64,000 nucleotides of DNA from Patiria miniata (Eukaryota; Echinodermata; Asteroidea; Valvatida; Asterinidae), in NCBI RefSeq assembly GCF_015706575.1, contig NW_024037053.1:620001-684000 (forward strand), given 5' to 3'. The position numbers were made by a program, and so were the translations under genes. Every line of letters starts with the position of its first letter. The first letter of the stretch is position 1. The notes below the pieces were generated by a model. That model saw only the letters and a list, made by a program, of their open reading frames with translations, ran no database searches and was not told where the DNA came from. Of this stretch, positions 1 through 11,500 are shown piece by piece.

Positions 1-329
1 TTGAGTGACAGGACAAATGCTGCCGGGCTCCAAGGTAGCTTAGTCTGGCCTCGGCATAATTACACTGATGGCTGGCTAGTGAAACAAGATACTCTTGCCA
101 ATTACCCTCAGCTGCTAAGCAGAGAGGAGAAATGCTTAGCAGAATATGCTGTGATAATTCTGCTGGTGGCTGGTTAGTGTAACAATCATAAGCGGGGAAA
201 ATTTGCTGAGCTAAACATGCTGTGTTTGTCAGTGCAGTTACAAGACCCCCTCTTCTCTTTGACAATGAATAGGAAAAAAACTGTGCACGCATAAAAAAGA
301 TTGCCTATGCTCGAGTATGGGTCATAATT

Positions 330-643
330 GGCCTTTCCACACAAATCTTGAGGTTGATGTAGGGTTTCACACTTGAAATTTCAGCCCTGTGCCAACCCTG
401 CGTCAACCTGAGATTGATTTCTCCCCGGGTTGAACTCAACCCTGCTCCAGACCAGGGTTGAGATTTTCTACCCAGGTTGAAACTCTCACCGGGTTTCAAA
501 ACAGCAGTAACTGAGCTTATTGAAGTGTGAAACGATGTAGGGTTGAACGCAGGATTGAAAAATAATGAACTCAACCCGGGGCGGCACAGGTTTGCCCAGG
601 GTTGAGTTCAACCCGGGTTGACGGGCTCTAGTGTGAAAAGGCC
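330..643. mobile_element. MITE, AGGCCTTTTCACAC family, copy 1
   Basis: The ends are inverted: GGCCTTTCCACAC at the left and GTGTGAAAAGGCC at the right. The interior is full of CCCGGGTTGA and GGGTTGAACTCAACCC words. A second copy at 43411-43716 has the same order of words (for example CAACCCTGCGTCAACC, then GAGATTGATTTC, then CCGGGTTGAACTCAACCCTG). It has no coding capacity and is non-autonomous; the superfamily is not determined. Confidence 0.8.
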
Positions 644-1529
644 TGTCCCTGTTATCTCTGAACTTTTGCTGCTCAAGTATCATCCAATAAGTTCAAACTA
701 TTCTCATTTGTTGGGTAGGTAGTTCGCTTTACATAATAACTTTTAAGGGGACAAAGGCATTAAGGAGTGCATCAAGAATTTATAAATCGTACATGGCGGA
801 TGTAACAGGGATGGGGAAAAAGTGTACCCCAAACTTATCGAATGACGCATTTGGATTTCCTTGAACTTTAACTGTATGTTTGATAAGAGTTTTGCTTGGC
901 AGTAATGTGACACTTTTTTTTTAATTATCAATTTTTCTTAAGGTGAAGGTGCATTTGTAGCTTTCACTTGCTTTGTTGAATGATAAATTTCAATTGATAC
1001 AAACAACTATTTCTCCATTTTTAAAGCTTTTTTTTTATTCTCTGCATTTATCAAGTACTTTTTGTCCTAAACATTAGCAGTTTTACGGACTACCGTTTTT
1101 TTCACCAATGTAAAAGATATTAAGTTTTTAAAATTAAATTTCATTGAAGATTTTCTCCAATCTACTTGACATTTCAAGAGAAAAAATATGTATTTTTCAT
1201 TTTCTTAAAAATAAGAACGTGCACAAATCACACTCCTATGCTCCGATTACAATGATATGCATGGACAGTTAGGGGTCAACAATAATATGGGGATTTTTGT
1301 GGGCTCTGAAATGAATATACATTAATTATGTCGCTACATATTCAAGAGTATTCTTCAATTTACATTTGCTAGAAAATTAAAGGGGGGGATGACTTGCACA
1401 ACAAATTATGGCGCAACTTGCGCAATCATTGTAGTTTGCATAAGTTGTGGCATTGTGACTAAAAATGACCTATATTACCGTTGTGGAGCCTTTTGCTGCA
1501 CAACTTATCAAGGTTGATACAAGAAAATT

Positions 1530-1715
1530 GCAGCTTTCAATTTAGGTTTTGCCCTTCAGTTCACCGACGTATTTTTTATAAACACTGTATACTCAGTGTT
1601 GTCCCAAGTGATTTTTGAGGAAAAAATCACTTGGTGGGACTCGAACCCACAACCTCCTGCTTACAAGTGCAGACGTCTTACCACTCAACAACCGAGCTAG
1701 CTGGGGTCGGTTGGC
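1530..1715 (-). mobile_element. tRNA-derived SINE, copy 1
   Basis: Read on the minus strand it opens with a tRNA-like head: GTTGAGTGGTAAGACG as the A-box region and GGTTGTGGGTTCGAGTCCCA holding a B box (GGTTCGAGTCC). The body then runs through ACACTGAGTATACAGTG and GAAGGGCAAAACC. The same head and body recur on the plus strand at 8770-8965, which makes this a SINE family rather than a tRNA gene. No tRNA 3' half folds out of it. Confidence 0.75.
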
Positions 1716-2366
1716 TGGTTCGAATCTGATGTAGCAGCGGGTACCGCAACCAAACTGTTCATAAGATGGAATTTGTGTCACCCCAATGCAAATTCCATCT
1801 TAGAATACTCACAGCTTTGTGCTTGAAGTAAATGAACTGCTATTTTACTCGTGACAGAGTTTTTAGAGTTGCCGCAAGATTCCGAAAAAGTCCAACGAAA
1901 GTATTTCCAAAATGGCGGGCAGAGGTGGTTCAACGTCTGTTTTATGAACAAACAAAATCATACACAAACAGCCATCATAAATGCTGTCATTATCCTCGTC
2001 CAAAATGTTTAGATTATTTAAAACGTTGCGCAGCTACCCAACATTTCGTGAAATCGATCGTAAGTTTATTGTGCAGCTACGCAATAAACTTGTTGCGCAA
2101 GTCCTACGCACGGCGTAAGTTACGCACTGTTTCGTGAAATCGGCTGCGGGTCAGGGCCAGGATTAAGAGGCTCCAACCCGGGTAGAAAATCCAAACTCTA
2201 CAGCTGACCCATGTATAGGCCAGTGTAGTGTGAACAGTATGCCTTGCCTACCAATATTTGATGGGACCCGGTTCGGTTTACGGAGTTCCGTGGTGATTTC
2301 AACACTAGGTAGGCGAGACCGATAGTGTAAAATGGCTTTATAATGTCACTGTATGACAGTTCAACT

Positions 2367-2548
2367 TTAGAGCAAGTCTTGGATGCGTACCGTCTTGCGC
2401 ACGGCGTTAGTGAATCCTTGGTTGAATTTGTACCACAGTTTGCCAGCTAGCTGTTCCTGCTGTTCTCGTCTCGCCTCGGCCTTGCTGCTCTGGCTTGATC
2501 CGGGGTCATTATTGGCATCGACACCATCGGTGCTGGTTGCTGTATCAG
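2367..2548 (-). CDS. CHTF18: CHTF18 last exon, with CTF8-DCC1-binding tail
   Basis: Terminal exon starting after a TTTCACAG acceptor and ending at TAA (2367-2369). It encodes a charged Gln/Glu-rich linker and then [18 protein letters not shown] plus RIQDLL, which lines up with the end of human CHTF18 (VWFRFNEGVSNAVRR and so on). In yeast and human this C-terminal peptide is the part that docks to Dcc1-Ctf8, so that function is inferred here. The single base carried over from the exon at 3445-3502 makes a split Ala codon. A minus-strand AATAAA occurs near 2063, inside repeat-like sequence; its use is unproven. Confidence 0.95.
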
Positions 2549-5500
2549 CTGTGAAATTTTGAAATAAATAATGTTAAAGGAATATCAGTTCATTACATTT
2601 TCATGTGACATGTTCTGTCCAAAACCAGACATGAGATACAAGGAAGTTTTTGTAAATTTGTGATCTTAAATATGTTTAAAATATACTGTAAAGTTTGTTT
2701 TTTAAATGAGCCTCTTTTTGAATTTGTAGAGGTGTGTCAGTTCAAGAAATGCTTAACCCAAACTTTAACAAGAACTTCAAATGGGCAGAATTTTGTCAAG
2801 GAAAGTTTTCAAAAAAGTGTTTCGAAATTAAACAGTCCTTATAATGAGGTAAATCATTACAAGTGACTTCAAACGATTTTTCAATGTTTGGCAGGTCCTT
2901 TGGTTACGTAATCCCTCTTGGAGATAAAAGGCATTAAAGACCGTGTCCTGAATTGACAAAATCTTACATCAGATGTAACAGGAACATGGTGCTTGTGCTC
3001 TTGAGCAAGGCACTTTACCATTATTGCTTCGTCCTTCGGATGGGACATAAAGCCGTAGATCCCGTGTGTTGTGTAATGCACGTTAAAGAACCCAGTAACA
3101 CTTATCGCTAAAAAATGGGTGCAATATGCGCCGCAGCATCTTATAAATAAGGTGCTACATAATGGGTCTCATATTTCTCATAAAATTTATTTACCTTTCT
3201 TTAATAATAGACATATCTCCAGCGCCTTGAGTACCTAATAGTTGGTAGATACGTGCGCTATATAAGACTCCGATATTATTATTATAATGTAACAGGGACA
3301 TGAAAAAAAGTGAACTCAAAATTTATGGACCCCCATCCAAATGCTGCAAAACGGCAGAGTGAATTTTGAAAGAATCAGAGGGGGAAGTTGCACGAAGAGG
3401 AACAAACTTACAGTGTTTATTAATTAATAAAAACAAATTCTCACCTAACTTAGGCCCCGGCGATTTCTTCTTGATGATACGACCAAAGAAATCTCTAGTG
3501 GGCTGTAAAAAACAAAAGTACGAGTTTGATTTAAACTGCAGACAAAATTTAAAATAACGAAAGAATAAAAGAATGATAATTATATAATATATGTGAGTCG
3601 TCCTGGCAAAATGAGACGGGACTGGTCACAGCACGTATTGGAGAAAAATGCAACAAACCAAAATGGGCGTGATTTTTTTCTCGATTTTCAGATTTATTGA
3701 TATTTGTAATCTTTGTTATGTATACTACACATATTTTTAAGATATTGTATAAAAATCGTGGAATAAAAGCGTTCTGAAGGAAAACAATTGGCATCTTTCC
3801 TTTTTCACGAATGTAAAACTCAAAACTTTAACACTAACTTTCTACTGTCTGACCAAGTCTGCCAAAATCCACCACTGACCCCACTTCACAAAATGCTTCA
3901 GAACCAAATCCGCTGAAATCCACCACAAGACCACCACTACTATAGGTGGATTTTGATGGAATTGGTACAGATGGCTTGTCTGCCAAAATCCCACCAAAGG
4001 GGGAATGGATTTTGATGGAGTTGGGAAGGTTAGGGTTAATCGCCTTTTTTCTCGGACGATAAATACAAACTTTAAACAGCCATAACTTGTCAACGGAATG
4101 TCCGATTGAAGTGCAACAAACAGTATTGTAAGGAGAATTTTATTCTCCGTCCTAATACCCACAAACCCTCATTTTGACATCTGCCCAGTTCTGTCTCATT
4201 TTGCCAGAACGCCTCACATATGTGACCCGCTCTGCAAAAATGAGTCTGATGTCGAATAATTTGAATTCAAGCTTTTGCCATTTTGAAATGGAAACAGTAA
4301 AAATTTTGCTCAAATTTGGATTTTTTTGTTTTTGGTTTATTTTGGTTGTTTGATAGTTTTAGTTAAAATATCTTACACAGAAATGTAAATATTGCAAGAA
4401 AAAGAAAAAAATTATGAATCTTTGGTGCTTTTCTTGGTTAGTTACAGTGTATTTGTTATTTTTCAAAGCCTTTTTTCTCCATTGAGACACTTCTAGCTTT
4501 GCAAAAACTTTACAGAATGAAACAAGCACAACAATGCAACCAAATGTCCTAGAGAGGTCCGTGATATACCAAATGAAAGCTTATTTCATTCCCATTTTAT
4601 TAATGTAGTTAACTCAAAATGTCAGTTTTGCCACAACAGACTCATTTTTGCGGAGCGGGTCACATATAATTAAAGAATCAAAAACAAAAGGATGATTTTT
4701 GAAGAGCAATATGTTGTACCTTTTCAGGTTCATCCTGGACTTTCTTGGGCTGTAGTTTCTCCAAGTGTCGTGGGACCTTGGACTGAGCCGCTGGTCCGGC
4801 TTTCTTCACTGGTGCAGAGGGTTTAGTTCCCTTCTTCATATCTCTTTAAAGGTAATATACAACATTTGCAAACATCAAAAACCAGAACTACCAAATTATT
4901 ACGAAATACCTTAGTTGACTGAAAGAGAAGAATAGCATCCTGTAAAATCATCGCACCTAGTGTGCTGTCACTTTCAAGAAAAGTTGAATTATTGTATCAA
5001 TTTCCAACGATGGTCAGCTGACCATCATTGGAAAACACTGACTTGCAAGCCAGCTAATCTGGTTCCCTGACCTGACAATTCCCCGACATCGATAAATTGC
5101 TCTGTTTCGTCTGAAGTAGGGTCAGGGAACCAGACTACAGGTCAGTGTTACAATATTTGCTATAAAATACTTATCCACAAATCCATCCATTTCTGAAAAT
5201 TACAGCAAAAGCAAATGTTGTATATTAACTTTTAAGTCACCATAAAAAAAAAAAAAAAATAAAATGGGCATTGCCGACTTCACAGTGCCCCTCTTCATCA
5301 ACATAGGTATTAAAATAGGTTTATGAAAATCAAAATATAAGTTTTTGAAGGTCTTCCAGGTACCAAGATATAGGCATTTATTGGTTTTTAGGGTGCAATT
5401 TTTCAGCATGAGGGAGAAGAAATACAGTGAAGAGCTCATTTCAAACACTTGTAAGAAAATCTAAGAGGCGGGCATGCAACTGAGACTTTAGAAAAACGAG

Positions 5501-8500
5501 GAAATTCCAAACCACACCAGACTTTGTACAGTGTTTTTCAATTTGTAATGGCATTCATGAGAAGTAAAGAAAACAAGGAAATCAGCGGATCCGAGGAAAA
5601 GTTGCACGCCTGAAGAGGGCTTTATTGACAATGTGGTTATTTTGGCATCATGATTATTGACTGTGATTCTTTTGGCATCATAACTAAACTGTGGGACAAA
5701 TTGATTCTTAAATATAATTTTTTTTAAATGAATGGAATAAAAACTATAGGTTTTTATAGTTTATAAAGGTTACTTTAAAAAAATAGGCACCCAAGTTGAA
5801 ATAAAGGTTTTCATAGGTTGAAATGCTGAGGCCTGGCATTGCTATCAATCGGACAAAAAGCAGCTTAAATTGTTAGAATTTTCATGAAAATACAAATATG
5901 CTGTGATGTACCTGTTTTTGCCGCCAACAGCTGCTTCACTGCGTCTCATTTTCTCCAAAGTGATCTACGAAAAAAAAAAAAGAAACAAGAAATTGGAAAC
6001 AATGCACAGTTTCATGTCAGAGTTTTAACAAACATTAACCTATAATTGAAAAATACAGTAATGAGAATGTAACTTTTGAGAGAGTAAGTAAAAGAAAGGT
6101 CTATCATGAGCCAGTATGGCCTCCGTGCGCCAACAAACGAGGGCGCCCTTTTACCTAGCAACGATGTCTCATGGGCAGGCCACATACATTTTGCTGGTTG
6201 ACGCGCTCACTGTTCCTTGTGTGTGACGCACGTACACCAGGGGATTTGTACTATGTACACGCAGTGGCCGCGCTTCGCAGCAAAATATTGCAGTCAGGCA
6301 AGATGGCGTCGTTCGGTCACCCCCAACTGTACTTTCTTTGCCTGTGAGGGGGTACTAGTGAACGGAGCGTTTATCTCCGGTTTCCTCGGCATGAAACGAC
6401 TGAGAATATTTCTATTCCCCCTGGATGGGATGTCGGATACACCCCAGCTAAAAATGCCGGTACCCATTTACACTCCTGGGTGGAGAGAGGCAAGTGGGGG
6501 TGAAGTGGCTTGCCCAAGGACACAACATATGACCAGCAGCTGGATTCGAACCCCTGACCCTCTGATCACGAGTCACGAACTCTAACCACTAGGCCACACA
6601 GAGAGTAAGGGCAGGTTATATTTTCTGTATTTTGGGGACTAAATTTAGTCACTAAATTGCTTGTAGTCAAGAGTTTAAGAAAACAAATTTAACGTCGGCT
6701 TACTTCTCTAGCTATGAGTTGCTTGGCCGCATAAGTCATCTGTTTGGTGGGTGGTGTGCTGCTAAACCTCACAACAGAGTCAAGGTTTCTGAAATGGACG
6801 AGACACATGAAGAAAGTCAACATAGATTTATTTCAACATACGGAGGCATCTCTATGATGACGAACCAACTCCAAAATTTCATGTGATAAGAGAAAGTCAA
6901 GAGTTCAGGAAATTCACAAGTTAGCTATCACTATAATGAACGCACATATATGAGGCGTTCTGGCAAATTGAGACAGAACAAGCACAAATGAGGGTTTGCG
7001 GGTATTGGGAAAGAGAATAAACTTCTCATTAAAATACCGTGTGTTGCACTTCGATTGGACATTCCGTTGACAAGTTATGGCTGTTTAAAATTCGCATTTA
7101 TCGGCAAGTCAAAAAAGTAAAATACCGAGAAAAAGGCCTTCAAATTGTTTTTCCCTAAAAAACTCTTTTAGTCCACGATTTTTACACTTAAAATACAGTG
7201 CAATCTTGATAAATCAAACTCTGATAACTCAAAACAACTGTTAAGTCAAACAAAGAATCCATTCCCTTCAGTAGTATAACAATGATATACAACCCTGCTT
7301 AACTCAAAACTCTGCTGAAGTCAAATTTTGAACCTGTCCCCTTGAGGTTTTACATAGGCTGCTTCTCACAAAGATCACCGCGTTTTGACCGTTCCGGTCA
7401 CCGCGTTTTGACCGGGTTGTTAACGACCGTACAAAACGCGTTTTCACCGTAGTGAAATCACTCAGGCGAAGGCAAGTTAATGAGGCAGGCGTGGAAAGTG
7501 CGCTGCTGTTATGTTAATGAAGTCATGAATTATGCATTACTACATCCGTCCAGAACGCGGTGACCGTGTTGATTGTTATCGTCAATGTTTGAAGGATGTC
7601 ACGAACCACGGAGATTTCACTGTATGTGTACATTCTATTGCCCGGTATGGTTCCATATCAGTGGTGGTGTATACGTACGGATCTAGGACATAGTTATACT
7701 GTCCCTCAGCACTGCGTTCCTGGTTGTAGGTAAGATTGTAGGCTATCATAGTGTTGATCAGTTCCTTCATGTGACGTTTCTCTTGAGCATTGAATAACTG
7801 GGTGTTCACCTTTTAAAAATAAACAAGAAGACAAAAAAGGAAAAGAAATTTAAATTGGAGAATTTAATGGAGAATTTGTTTATAGTCTTAGGCCCCCCCC
7901 CCCCAAAGACTTTGGTTTCTGGTATGGAGCTTGCCCCCAAAGTGGTGCGGTGACGCGGCTTTTTTTGTTTTTTTCCTTTTTTTTCTACAAATGTCAGCTG
8001 ATGACTGCAAATGGTGCCCGACTAAATTTAGTGCAAAACATATGGGAGCCCAGAGAGGCCACATAAAGCTTATACTCGATCGTAACAATATCTAAAAACA
8101 CGTTCAAATTGTGCGGCAGCAGGATTCCAGTCAAACCAGTGAGTTTGGCGGTTTTGAGACATCATCTTACATTGAAAATTTTTTTTTTTTAATTTTGCCA
8201 ACGCGCATGGATACAGCGCCACGCGCTTACCAGAAACCGGAGCCTTGGGGGGGCCTTGGGTAGAAGAGATACTAAAGAAATCAGTTGGTGCTGATAATGT
8301 AATATCAGTGTTCAACGTGTTGATTTGTACTCATGGCAAGCCTATTGTACTCGCACTCATGGAAATCTACTCAACTACAACCATGCATCTAAATGCTGGT
8401 TTGATGTTTGCTTTGTGGACAAAAGAAATGCATATTGATAACTTACCGGTCTGAATGTCGGTTGTAGTATGATGAGTAGTAACGGCAGGATCTGAGTGAC

Positions 8501-11500
8501 GGCCATGCGTGGGTCCAGGAAGCAAGCCGTGCTGGGAGAAACCTCAGACAAGACTGTGCTCAGTAAATTCTGGGTTCTGGTCTGCTTGACAGAATTCTGT
8601 GCAGGCGGAAAACAGTAGGGCAAAATGGCAACCTTACTGTTAGGCCGAAACAAAAACTGTACGTTTATGGTAACACCCCAAAAAATTATGCAGATGGGTA
8701 GGTAGGATAAATAATTTTATTTACAATAACCATCTCTGTGTGCATCAGATTCAAACCAGCCAACTGATACCGTTAGCTAGGTGGTCGAGTGGTAAGACAT
8801 CTGCACTAGAAAGCAGGAGGTTGTGGGTTCCAGTCCCACCCGAGTGATTTTTTCCAACTTTCACCTGGGAGGTAACACACTGAGTATACAGTGTTTATAC
8901 GTCAGTGAAGGGCAAAACCTATAAATTGATTTATATCACCCCGACACAAAATTCCATGTTAAAATAGTTTATGCTCTCACAGTTACCCATTTACTCCTGG
9001 GTGGGGAGAAGCAATGAGTGACAAAGTGCCTCGCCCAAGGGCACACCCACCACGACCCCGGCTGGACTCGAACCCACAACCTGCAGATTTACCCACAGAC
9101 CACGAGTTCAATGCTCAGACCACAAGGCCATGGCACTCCGCTCAGCCCAAAGATGAAGTAAGTTTTACATGTTTTGACAGATCAGCACCCGATTTCATGA
9201 AACTCATCGTAACTTACGATGCATCGCAGCTGTGACATGTCCTCCGATTCATTTCACAAAATACATCATAAGTGCGACTCGTTGTAGGTGTATTTATAAC
9301 ACAACACAGTGACTGTTATATGTATGTGTTCAACGTACAGTAAATAGTCGTATGATATTCAGCAAATAGTCATCGAATCTCCTCTTTAAAGCGTAAAACA
9401 AAATGGCGGACGTATGATGCAGTTTTAAAGGAAAACAAGCTTGCGGTGGACTGTATAGCTACTTTGAAACTTCAACTAAAGTATTCCAGGCTAAAGCATA
9501 TTTTTCTTTGCTGCATTTTCCATTTACAACTTCACACACGTTGTCATGGTAATATAGTCTCGTTTATGTAATTTTTATGGAATAAAGCTGGCTAAGAAAA
9601 GGACGCTTCGTATTTCGCGATGACCACTAGACATGTCGTAACTTGCGACGCGTTTTAAGCCTTTGTATAAACGAACTTTACGACGCGTTTAACACGTCAA
9701 AAGTTTTGTGAAAGGGATCATCCAACACATTGCTAGTTGCAACGTGTTACACGTTGCAATATGAGTTGCAATGCGTTGCAGCACCTAATGAAATCGGGTG
9801 CAGAACATCTCCCTTACCTCGTAGGCAGTGTTGGGGTACTTGAGCCGCGGCTGTGATGACGACGCAAACAACAGATGAAACACCACCGGTACATAGGGAA
9901 GGTATCGGTAGAAGGTGTAGTTCTGACTGCGAGCAACGACGCTGCCAAGGCGATCGTGGAAGATCAACCAATCAGAGGCAAGATTCAGCTGCAATTAAGT
10001 TTAGAAAAAAGCGTCACGGAAGGCAAGATAAAAAAAAAATACAATTTACAAAACTCCTTGGAGATAATGTTTCCAAGAAATCTCTAACTTAAAACTCCTT
10101 GTAGAATAACAAAATTCCTGGATTTTGTCATGACTTTCAATGAAAACTTTAAATTCCAGGATTTTCCAGGATTTTTAAGGAACCCTAAAAGAAGCAAGTT
10201 AATATAATGTCCGATACTTTTTCCAAAGAGATTGCTATTTTTACTTACTGCTTCAAGCCTTGGGTCCTTGAATTTCATCTCCAAATAATTCTCAAATATC
10301 CCTGGGTGAATAAAAGCAGGAATACTTTTAGTTTGAAATACTGACACGTTTCATGTATAAGCAAGGTTGGTATTCCAACTGCGCATGTGCACATCTGATT
10401 TGCGATTTTTCATTTAGGATAAAAATTTCATCGCATGCGTGCAAAAGCATAGCGGGGTACTAGCAAAACTGAAGAGATCATCTTGTTCTGAAGTATAACA
10501 TTTTGCAAAAAACCTTTGGACAGCGAAGTGTTTTAGGTGTCTTGCGCGTCAAAACTTTTGTGTGAACGGAATTTCCATCTCTTTTCGATTGCACGAAAAA
10601 TTACACAGACTGCAGTTTTGGTTACCACGTCCCCCATAGCCTTGTGTGCAATTATCTCGCAGTTATCCCGAAAAATAATCGTCGAATCTTGCTGTACACC
10701 AGACTATTTTGGAATACCGAACTGGCCTATTGTCCAAGGATAGTTTTCAGCAATGTAGATGAAAAACCATGAGGTTAATATAGTGTTGAGGTTATCATTA
10801 ATGTGGCATTAATTGCACTGAAACATTTTTTTTTACTAGACAGGTGCCGTGGAAGAACTGATTAAAGTCATTATAATCTCAACTACAGCCTTGGGGGACT
10901 AGACCAACATGGCCGTCACAGTTGGACTCCCACCTTGCATGAGTTTATCATAATCGCCAGCCCCTTGTGCCAGCTGCACCACATTGTAGAAGCGTGCTGT
11001 CGTCGACGTTGGATTGCTGGTGTCCAGACCCAGGGTACCGTCTGCCGCAGTGGCTATCTTAGCCTTGCCTGCTGCGACGTCGTGTGGGTTAGCATACTGC
11101 TTCCTGAAAGAACAAGGGAGAAAAAAAAAACATGGCGGCTGCTAGCACAGGTTCTTATTTTCAACAAATAAAATAACAAGTTTCAAAATAAAGCTGTTAT
11201 TATCATCGTCTAAGCTACGCCAAGTTCCATGAAGTCCTACACATGACATAAGTTGTGCGCTATTTCTTGAAATCGGCTGCAGTTACAATCAACTAAGGAT
11301 TAAAAATTACCTACATGTATGACAATTTACCCATAATAATAATTATAATAATAATGCCCGAGTCTTATATAGCGCACATATCTACCAAAAATTAGGTACT
11401 CAAGGCGCTGGAAATTATGTCAATTATTAAAGAAAGGTAAATAAAGTTTATGAGAAATATGAGACCCGTTATGTAGCACCTTTTAAGGGTATCACAAGGT

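Larger units (their letters stand above)
1..2366. other. Intergenic region downstream of CHTF18, repeats only
   Basis: I see no gene here. It holds a MITE at 330-643, a minus-strand tRNA-derived SINE at about 1530-1715, a short hairpin at 1761-1801 (AAGATGGAATTTG and its complement), and at 2030-2335 fragments of elements that recur elsewhere. The piece at 2225-2335 (GGGACCCGGTTCGG ... TTTCAACACTAGGTAGG) is matched in reverse at 49376-49487. The AT-rich stretch 700-1380 shows nothing I can name. Confidence 0.6.

Noticed and set aside
1640-1715. tRNA gene on the minus strand
   Set aside because: It has A- and B-box-like sequence but no closing acceptor stem, and the same unit with the same non-tRNA body occurs at 8770-8965. 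It is a SINE head. The same reasoning applies at 6540-6600, 9060-9145, 11690-11749, 30900-30980, 33975-34050 and 57560-57620.
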